From: Streptomyces sp. CB02414
Lineage (GTDB): Bacteria; Actinomycetota; Actinomycetes; Streptomycetales; Streptomycetaceae
Direction of reading: 5' to 3'
DNA: 64,000 bases
Assembly: GCF_001905385.1 (NCBI RefSeq)
Contig: NZ_LIPF01000012.1
Location: forward strand, 124,001 to 188,000
The notes under the pieces are model-generated. The model was not told where the DNA came from. It did not search any database and saw only the letters and a program-made list of their open reading frames with translations. Made by a program: the position numbers and the translations under genes. This document shows positions 16,726-24,885 of the stretch, one piece after another; position 1 is the stretch's first letter; the number at the start of each line of letters is the position of its first letter.

Positions 16726-17405
16726 CCCGGGTGCTCGTGATCGACGACGAACCGCAGATCGTGCGGGCCCTCGTGATCAACCTCAAGGCCCGGCACTACG
16801 AGGTCGACGCCGCCCACGACGGCGCCACCGCCCTCCAGCTCGCCGCCGCCCGCCACCCCGACGTGGTGGTGCTGGACCTGGGCCTGCCCGACATGGACGG
16901 CGTCGAGGTGATCCGCGGCCTGCGCGGCTGGACCCGGGTGCCGATCCTGGTGCTCTCCGCCCGGCACTCCTCCGACGAGAAGGTCGAGGCGCTCGACGCG
17001 GGCGCCGACGACTACGTCACCAAGCCCTTCGGCATGGACGAACTGCTGGCCCGCCTGCGCGCCGCCGTCCGCCGGGCCGAACCCGTCCCGGGCGGCGAGG
17101 ACGACGTGATCGTCGACACCGCCGAGTTCACCGTCGACCTGGCCGCGAAGAAGGTGAACCGGGGCGGCAGGGACGTACGGCTGACGCCCACCGAGTGGCA
17201 CCTGCTGGAGGTGCTGGTGCGCAACACCGGGCGCCTGGTCAGCCAGAAGCAGCTCCTTCAGGAGGTGTGGGGGCCGTCGTACGGGACGGAGACGAACTAC
17301 CTGCGGGTCTACATGGCGCAGCTGCGCCGCAAGCTGGAGACGGACCCGGCGCACCCGCGCCACTTCATCACGGAGCCGGGCATGGGGTACCGCTTCGAAA
17401 AGTGA
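16722..17405 (+). CDS. kdpE: Response regulator KdpE
   Basis: 227 residues, OmpR/PhoB family. Receiver with D8/D9 acidic pair, phospho-acceptor D52 (VVVLDLGLPDMDG) and KPFGMDEL. The C-terminal winged helix (about 130-227) has LTPTEWHLLEVLVRNTGRLV and ends HFITEPGMGYRFEK. ATG overlaps the kdpD stop (ATGA), AGAAAGG upstream. It activates the Kdp K+ uptake operon in relatives. Confidence 0.95.
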   Translation: MTRVLVIDDEPQIVRALVINLKARHYEVDAAHDGATALQLAAARHPDVVVLDLGLPDMDGVEVIRGLRGWTRVPILVLSARHSSDEKVEALDAGADDYVTKPFGMDELLARLRAAVRRAEPVPGGEDDVIVDTAEFTVDLAAKKVNRGGRDVRLTPTEWHLLEVLVRNTGRLVSQKQLLQEVWGPSYGTETNYLRVYMAQLRRKLETDPAHPRHFITEPGMGYRFEK

Positions 17406-17467
17406 GCCTCGCGATACCGGCCCGGAGAGGGTGTCTGGCTGTCGGCGCGCCCCGGTACGCTTCAGAC

Positions 17468-17866
17468 ATGAGTGCTGCTCCGCGTTCCGACAAGCCGGTG
17501 GGCCGGTTCCGGCGCATGTTCGACCGGCTCTCCTCGTCGCAGGAGGACCTGGAGTCCGAGGAACTGCGCGAGGACGCCGACACCGCCGGCTGCACCCGCA
17601 TCTGCGACTGCCAGGACCGTCAGATCGTCTCGGTTACTGGTACCTTGCGCACGGTCACCCTGCGACCGCGCGCGGGCGTCCCGGCCCTGGAGGCCGAGCT
17701 GTTCGACGGTTCCGCCGCCCTGGACGTGGTGTGGCTGGGCAGACGCTCCATCGTGGGCATAGAGCCGGGGCGCAAGCTCATCGCATCGGGCCGGATCTCC
17801 ATGAGCCGGGGCCGCCGGGTGCTCTTCAACCCGAAATACGAACTGAGACCCCTCGGACGGGAGTAG
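17468..17866 (+). CDS. OB-fold nucleic-acid-binding domain protein
   Basis: 132 residues from ATG 17468. After a charged head (MSAAPRSDKPVGRFRRMFDR) and a CTRICDCQD cysteine patch, residues about 52-130 form a five-strand OB-fold (VSVTGTLRTVTLRP, ALEAELFDGSAALDVVWLGRR, GIEPGRKLIASGRIS, VLFNPKYEL). It is the homologue of M. tuberculosis Rv2694c in the same block. The role is unknown. It lies 3 bp upstream of the DUF3159 gene, so they are an operon. Confidence 0.85.
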   Translation: MSAAPRSDKPVGRFRRMFDRLSSSQEDLESEELREDADTAGCTRICDCQDRQIVSVTGTLRTVTLRPRAGVPALEAELFDGSAALDVVWLGRRSIVGIEPGRKLIASGRISMSRGRRVLFNPKYELRPLGRE

Positions 17867-17869
17867 CCG

Positions 17870-18658
17870 GTGACGTCGCTCGACAAGCCGACCGAAGACA
17901 CCCAGGACACGGAAGCCGGCGACGCGCGGGCGGTGACGGAGGCCGCGCTGTTCGAGGCGTTCGGCGGCGTGCGGGGCATGGTCGAGACGGTGCTGCCGGG
18001 CCTGCTCTTCGTCACCATCTTCACGCTCAACAACGACCTGCACATGTCGGCGATCGCGGCGCTCGCCGTGTCGCTGGTGCTGGTCGTGGTCCGGCTGGCG
18101 ATGAAGGACACCGTCAAGCACGCCTTCAGCGGCGTGTTCGGCGTCGCCTTCGGCGTGGTCTTCGCGATGATGACCGACAACGCCAAGAACTTCTACCTGC
18201 CGGGCATGCTCTACACCCTGGGCCTGGCCCTGGCGTACATCGTGACCGCGCTGGCCGGCGTGCCCCTGATCGGCCTGATCCTCGGCCCGGTCTTCAAGGA
18301 GAACCTCTCCTGGCGCACCCGGAACCCGGGACGCAAGAAGGCCTACACCAAGGCCAGCTACGCCTGGGGCTTCATCCTGCTCGCCAAGTCCGCGATCCTC
18401 TTCCCGCTGTACTGGTGGGCGGACACCGAGCAGCTCGGCTGGGTCCTGGTCACCCTGAAGATCCCGCCCTTCCTGCTCGCCGTCTGGCTGACCTGGGTCT
18501 TCCTGGCCAAGGCGCCGGCCCCCATCGACGTGTTCGCGGAGATGGAGGCGGCGGAGCAGGCCGAGAAGGAGCGTGAGGAGCGCGCGAAGGCCGAGCGCGA
18601 GGCCCGGGGCGAGGACGCCCTGGACCCCGCGCCCGGCGGCAGGCACCGCAAGGACTGA
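17870..18658 (+). CDS. DUF3159 family integral membrane protein
   Basis: 262 residues from GTG 17870. Six or so membrane helices lie between residues about 38 and 215 (GLLFVTIFTLNNDLHMSAIAAL, AVSLVLVVVRLAM, FYLPGMLYTLGLALAYIVTAL, GWVLVTLKIPPFLLAVWLTWVF). VFKENLSWRTRNPGRKKAY is a family signature. The C-terminus is a charged Glu/Arg coiled-coil-like tail ending GGRHRKD. Homologue of M. tuberculosis Rv2693c. Placement beside TrkA genes hints at ion homeostasis, but nothing proves it. Confidence 0.88.
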   Translation: MTSLDKPTEDTQDTEAGDARAVTEAALFEAFGGVRGMVETVLPGLLFVTIFTLNNDLHMSAIAALAVSLVLVVVRLAMKDTVKHAFSGVFGVAFGVVFAMMTDNAKNFYLPGMLYTLGLALAYIVTALAGVPLIGLILGPVFKENLSWRTRNPGRKKAYTKASYAWGFILLAKSAILFPLYWWADTEQLGWVLVTLKIPPFLLAVWLTWVFLAKAPAPIDVFAEMEAAEQAEKEREERAKAEREARGEDALDPAPGGRHRKD

Positions 18659-18677
18659 CGCCCCCGTAAGGGTGACG

Positions 18678-18729
18678 GCATACGACGGTGGGGCGCCCGG
18701 AGATCTCCGGGCGCCCCACCGTCGTATGC
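18678..18729. terminator. Bidirectional terminator, 26-bp perfect inverted repeat
   Basis: A perfect 52-base palindrome (26-bp arms starting GCATACGACGGTGGGGCGCC, no spacer) centred between 18703 and 18704. It separates the convergent DUF3159 and trkA genes and is the strongest hairpin in the window. Confidence 0.93.
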
Positions 18730-18756
18730 GCGGGCCGTGTGCGGACCGTGCGCCGG

Positions 18757-19434
18757 TCAGCGCGCCGTACTGCCCTTGCGCGCCGACAGCAGGTCCTCCA
18801 GCTGCTCCTCGCGGGCCTGCGCCGCGACGAACAGCAGCTCGTCGCCGGCCTCCAGGGAGTCCTCCCTGGACGGCGTCAGCACCCGGGTGCCGCGGATGAT
18901 CGTGACCAGCGAGGTGTCCTCGGGCCAGTCCACGTCCCCGACCTGCGTGCCGGCCAGGGCCGACTCCTCCGGCAGCGTCAGCTCCACCAGGTTGGCGTCG
19001 CCGTGGCTGAAGCGCAGCAGCCGGACCAGGTCGCCGACGCTCACCGCCTCCTCGACCAGGGCCGACATCAGCCGCGGCGTGGAGACGGCGACGTCCACGC
19101 CCCAGGACTCGTTGAACAGCCACTCGTTCTTCGGGTTGTTCACCCGGGCGACGACGCGCGGAACGCCGTACTCCGTCTTGGCCAGCAGGGAGACGACCAG
19201 GTTGACCTTGTCGTCGCCCGTCGCGGCGATGACGACGTTGCAGCGCTGGAGCGCGGCCTCGTCCAGGGACGTGATCTCGCACGCGTCCGCGAGCAGCCAC
19301 TCCGCCATCGGCACCCGCTCGACCGAGATCGCGGTCGGCGCCTTGTCGATGAGCAGGACCTCGTGGCCGTTCTCCAGCAGCTCGCCCGCGATCGAACGGC
19401 CGACCGCACCGGCTCCGGCAATGGCGACCCTCAT
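18757..19434 (-). CDS. trkA: TrkA family K+ uptake regulatory protein (RCK), second copy
   Basis: 225 residues, cytosolic RCK subunit that gates a K+ transporter through NAD(H) or nucleotide binding. Rossmann head MRVAIAGAGAVGRSIAGEL with acidic residue in LLIDK; RCK_N about 1-120, RCK_C about 140-215 (VTIIRGTRVLTPS, DELLFVA). Its ATG overlaps the TGA of the upstream trkA by one base. Matches the M. tuberculosis ceoB/ceoC pair (Rv2691-Rv2692). Confidence 0.92.
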   Translation of the reverse strand: MRVAIAGAGAVGRSIAGELLENGHEVLLIDKAPTAISVERVPMAEWLLADACEITSLDEAALQRCNVVIAATGDDKVNLVVSLLAKTEYGVPRVVARVNNPKNEWLFNESWGVDVAVSTPRLMSALVEEAVSVGDLVRLLRFSHGDANLVELTLPEESALAGTQVGDVDWPEDTSLVTIIRGTRVLTPSREDSLEAGDELLFVAAQAREEQLEDLLSARKGSTAR

Positions 19435-20105
19435 CAGTGACCGCCCTCCTCTTCGGGACCCTGGGCGAACGCCGCCTCGACCTTGTCGACCTCGTCGGTG
19501 CGCATCATCACGTGCACCAGGTCACCCTCCTGCAGCACCGTCTGCGAGGAGGGCAGGATCGCCTCCCCGAGCCGGGTGAGGAACGCCACCCGCACCCCGG
19601 TCTGCTCCTGGAGCCGGCTGATCTTGTGGCCGACCCAGGACGCAGAGGTGTGCACCTCGGCGAGCTGGACGCCGCCGGTGGGGTCGCGCCACAGCGGCTC
19701 GGCGCCCGAGGGGAGCAGGCGGCGCAGCATCTGGTCGGCCGTCCAGCGGACGGTGGCGACCGTGGGGATGCCCAGGCGCTGGTAGACCTCGGCGCGGCGG
19801 GGGTCGTAGATGCGGGCGGCGACGTTCTCCACGCCGAACATCTCGCGGGCCACCCGGGCGGCGATGATGTTCGAGTTGTCGCCGCTGGAGACGGCGGCGA
19901 AGGCCCCCGCCTCCTCGACGCCCGCCTCGCGCAGGGTGTCCTGGTCGAAGCCGATACCGGTGACCCTGCGGCCGCCGAACGTGGAACCGAGGCGGCGGAA
20001 GGCGGTGGGGTCCTGGTCGATCACGGCGACCGTGTGCCCCTGCTGCTCCAGAGTCTGCGCGAGGGCCGAGCCCACACGCCCGCAGCCCATGATCACGATG
20101 TGCAT
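19434..20105 (-). CDS. trkA: TrkA family K+ uptake regulatory protein (RCK), first copy
   Basis: 223 residues. Rossmann motif MHIVIMGCGRVGSALAQ (GxGxxG plus Asp in VAVIDQD), RCK_N then RCK_C (about 135-215, GVRVAFLTRLGEAILPS, EGDLVHVM). Paralogue of the gene downstream, with which it is translationally fused. Two RCK proteins in tandem usually act as a heteromeric gating ring. No Trk/Ktr membrane subunit is adjacent; instead the divergent gene is a KimA-like K+ importer. Confidence 0.92.
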   Translation of the reverse strand: MHIVIMGCGRVGSALAQTLEQQGHTVAVIDQDPTAFRRLGSTFGGRRVTGIGFDQDTLREAGVEEAGAFAAVSSGDNSNIIAARVAREMFGVENVAARIYDPRRAEVYQRLGIPTVATVRWTADQMLRRLLPSGAEPLWRDPTGGVQLAEVHTSASWVGHKISRLQEQTGVRVAFLTRLGEAILPSSQTVLQEGDLVHVMMRTDEVDKVEAAFAQGPEEEGGH

Positions 20106-20349
20106 CGCCTCACACCCCGCTTCCTGCGGGCCCGCCGGCCTTAGTGGATGTCCTGCTCATGTCTCTCTTTCGGCTCGCCTGGCGACACGTCGCGGCCGTG
20201 TGCGGGCCGCAGGGGAACATCATGCCGGTGCGCACCGACCCTGACGCCGCTCGGGGCCCCGGGAAGTCCCGGACCCCGAACGGAAGCCGGGTTTCCCCGT
20301 CGTCCGCCCCCAACGTAGCGGCAAGCCTCCGGGGGCCGCAGGGGCCGTC

Positions 20350-20472
20350 TCACCCTCCGGCCGAGGACCCCCGCCGGCCGATGCTGCGAATGCTGGCGAG
20401 GGTCAGGATTCCGAGGCCGACGAGTGTGGCGGCGCCGCCGATCAGCTCTGCGCTCAGGTCGCTCAGGTGCAT
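20350..20472 (-). CDS. Small membrane protein, 40 aa
   Basis: Start ATG 20472 with a strong GGAGG five bases upstream, stop TGA at 20350. Sequence begins MHLSDLSAELIGGAATLVGL, continues as one hydrophobic helix (GGAATLVGLGILTLASI) and ends in a basic tail (SIGRRGSSAGG). Single-pass topology with cytosolic positive end. It sits between the trkA pair and the divergent KimA-like importer, so a role as a transporter accessory peptide is possible. It was found by eye and is not supported by recall of a named family. Confidence 0.55.
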   Translation of the reverse strand: MHLSDLSAELIGGAATLVGLGILTLASIRSIGRRGSSAGG

Positions 20473-20667
20473 GGGACCTCCAGGGGCGGTGCGACGGCCG
20501 GGGGAGCGGTCGGCAATCGGGCAGTCTTCGTCATACAGTCGGACATTCAGGCACGCCGACCGCGCGACCTGCGGAATCCGCAGCCCTGCCGGCCGCCGAA
20601 TTCACCCGTAGAGCAGAGGGCGGGGCGATCGGGGGTGGCGGGTGGGCGGGCGCCCGTTCGAAGGCTT

Positions 20668-20673
20668 ACGATC
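20668..20673 (+). promoter_or_regulatory. -10 element suggesting a leaderless transcript
   Basis: TACGAT, matching the TANNNT -10 consensus, ends seven bases before the GTG at 20681. There is no Shine-Dalgarno sequence before that GTG. Transcription would begin at or very near the start codon, as in leaderless actinobacterial mRNAs. Confidence 0.5.
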
Positions 20674-20680
20674 CTCTGTT

Positions 20681-22744
20681 GTGTCCAAACTGACCGACGT
20701 GCCCAAACGGATTCTGATCGGGCGCGCACTGCGCAGTGACCGGCTGGGCGAAACGCTCCTGCCGAAGCGCATCGCTCTCCCCGTCTTCGCCTCCGACCCG
20801 CTGTCCTCCGTGGCGTACGCGCCCGGCGAGGTCTTGCTGGTCCTGTCCATCGCGGGCGTGTCGGCGTACCACTTCAGCCCCTGGATCGCGGTCGCGGTCG
20901 TCGTGCTGATGTTCACCGTGGTCGCCTCCTACCGGCAGAACGTGCACGCCTACCCGAGCGGCGGCGGCGACTACGAGGTGGCGAACACCAACCTCGGCCC
21001 GAAGGCCGGCCTGACGGTGGCGAGCGCCCTCCTGGTCGACTACGTACTGACCGTCGCGGTCTCCATCTCCTCCGGCATCGAGAACCTCGGCTCCGCGATC
21101 CCCTTCGTGGTCGAGCACAAGGTGCTCTGCGCCATCGCCGTCATCCTGCTGCTGACGCTGATGAACCTGCGCGGCGTCAAGGAGTCGGGCACGCTCTTCG
21201 CCATCCCGACGTACGTCTTCGTCGCGGGCGTCTTCATCATGATCGCGTGGGGCGCCTTCCGCGGCCTGGTCCTGGACGACACCATGCGCGCCCCCACCGC
21301 GGACTACGAGATCAAGCCGGAGCACGGCGGCCTCGCGGGCTTCGCCCTGGTCTTCCTCCTCCTGCGCGCCTTCTCCTCCGGCTGCGCCGCCCTCACCGGC
21401 GTGGAGGCGATCTCCAACGGCGTCCCGGCCTTCCGCAAGCCCAAGTCGAAGAACGCGGGCAACACGCTCGCGCTGATGGGCCTGCTCGCCGTCACCATGT
21501 TCTGCGGCATCATCGCCCTGGCCGCCGCCACCGACGTCCGCATGTCGGAGAACCCGGCCACCGACCTCTTCCACAATGGCGTCGCGCTCGGCTCGGACTA
21601 CGTGCAGCACCCGGTGATCTCGCAGGTCGCCGAGGCGGTCTTCGGGGAGGGCAGCTTCCTCTTCATCATCCTGGCCGCCGCCACCGCACTCGTCCTCTTC
21701 CTCGCCGCGAACACCGCCTACAACGGCTTCCCGCTGCTCGGCTCGATCCTCGCCCAGGACCGCTACCTGCCTCGCCAGCTGCACACCCGAGGCGACCGCC
21801 TGGCCTTCTCCAACGGCATCGTGCTCCTGGCCGGCGCCGCGATGCTCCTGGTCTTCATCTACGGAGCCGACTCGACGCGCCTGATCCAGCTCTACATCGT
21901 CGGCGTCTTCGTCTCCTTCACGCTCAGCCAGATCGGCATGGTCCGCCACTGGAACCGCCACCTGGCCGCCGAGAAGGACCCGGCCGCCCGCCGCCGCATG
22001 ATTCGCTCCCGCGCGATCAACGCCTTCGGCGCCTTCTTCACCGGCCTGGTCCTGGTCGTCGTACTGGCCACGAAGTTCACGCACGGCGCCTGGGTCGCCC
22101 TGCTCGGCATGTGCATCTTCTTCGCGACGATGACGGCGATCCGCAAGCACTACGACCGCGTCGCCGAGGAGATCGCCGCCCCCGAGGACCCCGACGAGGC
22201 GCAGCCCGACGACATGGTCCGCCCGTCCCGCGTCCACTCGGTCGTCCTCATCTCCAAGATCCACCGCCCCACCCTCCGCGCCCTCGCCTACGCCAAGCTC
22301 ATGCGCTCCGACACCCTGGAGGCGCTCAGTGTCAACGTCGACCCGGCGGAGACCAAGGCCCTGCGCGGCGAATGGGAACGGCGCGGCATCGCCGTACCGC
22401 TGAAGGTCCTGGACTCGCCCTACCGCGAGATCACGCGGCCGGTCATCGAGTACGTCAAGAGCCTGCGCAAGGAGTCCCCGCGCGACGCGGTCTCGGTGAT
22501 CATCCCCGAGTACGTGGTCGGTCACTGGTACGAGCACCTGCTGCACAACCAGAGCGCCCTGCGCCTCAAGGGCCGCCTGCTCTTCACCCCCGGCGTCATG
22601 GTCACCTCGGTTCCGTACCAGCTCCAGTCCTCCGAGGCCGCCAAGCGGCGCGCGCGCAAGCGCCAGGACTGGAACGCGCCCGGCGCGGTCCGGCGCGGCC
22701 CCGCGGGCCCCGACCGGGCGAAGGAGTCCTCGCCGTCGAAGTAG
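20681..22744 (+). CDS. KimA-like APC-superfamily potassium importer
   Basis: 687 residues from GTG 20681. About twelve TM helices in residues 40-470. The permease core closely follows B. subtilis KimA (YdaO) as I remember it: DPLSSVAYAPGEVLLVL, SYRQNVHAYPSGGGDYEV, LLVDYVLTVAVSISSGIEN, LRAFSSGCAALTGVEAISNG and FSNGIVLLAGAA. Residues about 510-660 form a cytosolic alpha/beta domain (SVVLISKIHRPTLRALAYAK, VSVIIPEYVVGHWYEHLLHNQSA) like the dimerising C-terminal domain of KimA. It should import K+ with H+. It is divergent from two RCK proteins and near kdpDE, which supports K+ rather than amino acids. M. tuberculosis has the same order (Rv2690c). Confidence 0.85.
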   Translation: MSKLTDVPKRILIGRALRSDRLGETLLPKRIALPVFASDPLSSVAYAPGEVLLVLSIAGVSAYHFSPWIAVAVVVLMFTVVASYRQNVHAYPSGGGDYEVANTNLGPKAGLTVASALLVDYVLTVAVSISSGIENLGSAIPFVVEHKVLCAIAVILLLTLMNLRGVKESGTLFAIPTYVFVAGVFIMIAWGAFRGLVLDDTMRAPTADYEIKPEHGGLAGFALVFLLLRAFSSGCAALTGVEAISNGVPAFRKPKSKNAGNTLALMGLLAVTMFCGIIALAAATDVRMSENPATDLFHNGVALGSDYVQHPVISQVAEAVFGEGSFLFIILAAATALVLFLAANTAYNGFPLLGSILAQDRYLPRQLHTRGDRLAFSNGIVLLAGAAMLLVFIYGADSTRLIQLYIVGVFVSFTLSQIGMVRHWNRHLAAEKDPAARRRMIRSRAINAFGAFFTGLVLVVVLATKFTHGAWVALLGMCIFFATMTAIRKHYDRVAEEIAAPEDPDEAQPDDMVRPSRVHSVVLISKIHRPTLRALAYAKLMRSDTLEALSVNVDPAETKALRGEWERRGIAVPLKVLDSPYREITRPVIEYVKSLRKESPRDAVSVIIPEYVVGHWYEHLLHNQSALRLKGRLLFTPGVMVTSVPYQLQSSEAAKRRARKRQDWNAPGAVRRGPAGPDRAKESSPSK

Positions 22745-22822
22745 ACTGGACGGCTGTTGTCCTTCGGCGCCCGCCTTCCGGCGGCCGTGCCTTGTCGTCC
22801 CGTTCTCTGGAGTCACCCCGCC

Positions 22823-24151
22823 ATGCAGGCAGAACCGAAGAAATCGCTGGTGGGGGAGGAGTACGAGGTCGAGATCGGCCCCGTCGCCCACGGCGGCCAC
22901 TGCATCGCCCGTACGTCTGAGGGGCAGGTGCTGTTCGTCCGGCACACGCTGCCCGGCGAGCGGGTCGTGGCCCGGGTGACCGAGGGTGAGGAGGGCGCCC
23001 GCTTCCTGCGCGCCGACGCGGTCGAGATCCTGGACGCCTCCAAGGACCGCATCGAGGCCCCCTGCCCCTTCGCCGGCCCCGGCCGCTGCGGCGGCTGCGA
23101 CTGGCAGCACGCCAAGCCGGGCGCCCAGCGCCGTTTGAAGGGCGAGGTCGTCGCCGAGCAGCTGCAGCGCCTGGCGGGCCTTACCCCCGAGGAGGCCGGC
23201 TGGGACGGCACGGTGATGCCGGCCGAGGGCGACAAGGTGCCCGCCGGTCAGGTCCCCTCCTGGCGCACCCGCGTCCAGTACGCCGTCGACTCCGAGGGCC
23301 GCGCGGGCCTGCGCAAGCACCGCTCGCACGAGGTCCAGCCGATCGACCACTGCATGATCGCCGCGGAGGGCGTCAGCGAGCTGGGCATCGAGGCGCGGGA
23401 CTGGCCGGGCATGGAGTCCGTCGAGGCGATCGCGGCCACCGGCTCCCAGGACCGGCAGGTCATCCTGACCCCCCGGCCGGGTGCGAGGCTCCCCATCGTC
23501 GAACTGGACCGCCCGGTCTCCGTCATGCGGGTCGGGGAGAAGGACGGCGGCGTCCACCGCGTCCACGGCCGCCCCTTCGTCCGCGAACGCGCCGACGACC
23601 GCACCTACCGCGTCGGCAGCGGCGGCTTCTGGCAGGTCCACCCCAAGGCGGCCGACACCCTGGTCAAGGCCGTCATGCAGGGCCTGCTCCCGCGCAAGGG
23701 CGACATGGCCCTCGACCTGTACTGCGGGGTCGGCCTCTTCGCCGGCGCCCTGGCCGACCGGGTCGGCGACAAGGGCGCCGTCCTCGGCATCGAGTCCGGC
23801 AAGCGCGCGGTCGAGGACGCCCGGCACAACCTCGCCGGCTTCGACCGGGTGCGGATCGAGCAGGGCAAGGTGGAGTCCGTCCTGCCGCGTACGGGCATCG
23901 ACGAGGTCGACCTGATCGTCCTGGACCCGCCGCGCGCGGGGGCGGGACGGAAGACGGTGGAGCACCTCGCGTCCCTGGGGGCGCGTCGTGTCGCCTACGT
24001 GGCCTGCGACCCGGCGGCGCTGGCGCGGGATCTGGGGTACTTCCGGGACGGAGGGTACCGGGTGCGGATGTTGCGGGTGTTCGATCTGTTTCCGATGACT
24101 TCGCATGTGGAGTGCGTGGCGATCCTTGAGCCGGCGGCCAAGGGGTCCTGA
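22823..24151 (+). CDS. TRAM-domain RNA m5U methyltransferase (TrmA/RumA family)
   Basis: 442 residues from ATG 22823 (GGAG upstream). TRAM RNA-binding domain at about 8-68 (VEIGPVAHGGHCIART...FVRHTLPGERV), cysteine cluster CPFAGPGRCGGCDWQH (about 89-104) suited to a [4Fe-4S] site. SAM-binding motif LDLYCGVGLFAGALADRV (about 297), then DPPRAGAG (about 370) and YVACDPAALARDL with the catalytic Cys (about 394). It probably methylates uridine in 23S rRNA or tRNA at C5. The last 63 bases of coding sequence are duplicated at 61393-61455. Conserved neighbour of the KimA-like gene (Rv2689c-Rv2690c order). Confidence 0.92.
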   Translation: MQAEPKKSLVGEEYEVEIGPVAHGGHCIARTSEGQVLFVRHTLPGERVVARVTEGEEGARFLRADAVEILDASKDRIEAPCPFAGPGRCGGCDWQHAKPGAQRRLKGEVVAEQLQRLAGLTPEEAGWDGTVMPAEGDKVPAGQVPSWRTRVQYAVDSEGRAGLRKHRSHEVQPIDHCMIAAEGVSELGIEARDWPGMESVEAIAATGSQDRQVILTPRPGARLPIVELDRPVSVMRVGEKDGGVHRVHGRPFVRERADDRTYRVGSGGFWQVHPKAADTLVKAVMQGLLPRKGDMALDLYCGVGLFAGALADRVGDKGAVLGIESGKRAVEDARHNLAGFDRVRIEQGKVESVLPRTGIDEVDLIVLDPPRAGAGRKTVEHLASLGARRVAYVACDPAALARDLGYFRDGGYRVRMLRVFDLFPMTSHVECVAILEPAAKGS

Positions 24152-24188
24152 CCTGCGCTTTTGTTGTCCGGGTGGGTTGCTCGACCTG
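24089..24188. repeat. Left copy of 100-bp direct repeat (island boundary, attL-like)
   Basis: It spans the last 63 coding bases of the TRAM methyltransferase gene and 37 bases downstream. It matches 61393-61492 in the same orientation with ten mismatches, all in the first 57 bases. The final 43 bases (24146-24188, from TCCTGACCTGCGCTTTTG to GCTCGACCTG) are identical. The encoded peptide is kept (MTSHVECVAILEPA). An island that integrates in a gene 3' end and carries a replacement end leaves this pattern. Confidence 0.8.
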
Positions 24189-24273
24189 TTTCCCTCCGCG
24201 GAACGGTTCGAGCGACGGATCGATCTTTGCGGATCGCTGACCTGCGGGTTCGTGAGTGAGGTGCCTCGCGCCG

Positions 24274-24296
24274 CATGATACCGGTCAGGTATCATG
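24274..24296. promoter_or_regulatory. Operator of the antitoxin-toxin operon
   Basis: Perfect inverted repeat CATGATACC-GGTCA-GGTATCATG (9-bp arms, 5-bp spacer), six bases before the antitoxin start. It contains a TATCAT -10-like hexamer. It is ideal for binding by the ribbon-helix-helix antitoxin, giving autoregulation. Confidence 0.82.
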
Positions 24297-24301
24297 CCCG
24301 T

Positions 24302-24496
24302 ATGGCGATGACACTCCGACTCCCTGACGACCTTGACGCGAAGCTTACGGACCGGGCCCGGCGGGAGGGCCGCAGTAAGCAGGAACTTGCCATCGAGGCC
24401 ATCCGTGATGCCCAGAACCGGGCCGAGCTGAAGGTCGATGACGTCCTGGCCGAGCTGATGGACAGCGATGCGGAGATCCTGGACTACCTGAAGTGA
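24302..24496 (+). CDS. Ribbon-helix-helix antitoxin
   Basis: 64 residues from ATG 24302. The N-terminal strand MAMTLRLPDDLDAKLTDRAR plus helix REGRSKQELAIEAIRDA is a CopG/Arc-type DNA-binding fold. The C-terminal acidic tail (VLAELMDSDAEILDYLK) would wrap the toxin. Its stop overlaps the toxin start (GTGA). No ribosome site, so it is probably leaderless from the operator-promoter. A broken copy of its first bases lies at 61497-61517. Confidence 0.88.
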   Translation: MAMTLRLPDDLDAKLTDRARREGRSKQELAIEAIRDAQNRAELKVDDVLAELMDSDAEILDYLK

Positions 24497-24885
24497 CCGA
24501 TGTGCGCTACATCCAGATCGACGAGATCCTGGCCATCGCCCGTGCGGTCAACGGTACCGAGCACAGTGTGCGTGACATGGGCCTTCTGGTGTCGGCGATC
24601 GAGAGGCCCCGGACGAACGTGTTCGGTGCCGAGCTGTACCCCACGCTCCACGAGAAGGCCGCGGCACTGCTGCACTCCGTAGCCCGTAATCACGCGTTGA
24701 TCGACGGTAACAAGCGCACCGCCTGGCTCGCCATGCGTGTCTTCCTGCGGTTCAACGGCGCCGCAGCCGTGACTGTCCCGCCGCCTGTCTCCGTTGCCGG
24801 ACCGTTCGTGGAGGAGGTCGCGCAGGACGACGTGGATGTACCGGTCATTGCCAAGCGCCTGCTGACCTGGTTCCCCGTCACTTGA
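24493..24885 (+). CDS. doc: Doc-type (Fic fold) toxin
   Basis: 130 residues from GTG 24493. Fic/Doc core HALIDGNKRTAWLAM with His67, Asp71 and Lys74. It is short and lacks the long Fic N-terminus, so it is of the Doc class. Doc phosphorylates EF-Tu in phage P1 (family knowledge). Residues 9-35 (IDEILAIARAVNGTEHSVRDMGLL) are partly duplicated in the debris at 61518-61588. It forms a bicistron with the antitoxin next to the presumed island boundary, where it could stabilise the region. Confidence 0.9.
   Translation: MTDVRYIQIDEILAIARAVNGTEHSVRDMGLLVSAIERPRTNVFGAELYPTLHEKAAALLHSVARNHALIDGNKRTAWLAMRVFLRFNGAAAVTVPPPVSVAGPFVEEVAQDDVDVPVIAKRLLTWFPVT

Larger units (their letters stand above)
20106..20680. 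other. Divergent region between trkA and the KimA-like gene
   Basis: 575 bases. It contains the 40-codon gene at 20350-20472 (minus strand) and a likely -10 element at 20668. The rest, including several overlapping short frames, shows no support as coding sequence. Confidence 0.5.

Noticed and set aside
24089..24188. tRNA gene as the island insertion site
   Set aside because: No tRNA-like cloverleaf is visible; the repeat is the end of a protein gene.
20666..24295. 1209-codon minus-strand frame over the KimA-like and TRAM genes
   Set aside because: Antisense low-complexity sequence rich in G, D, R, V; no motif.
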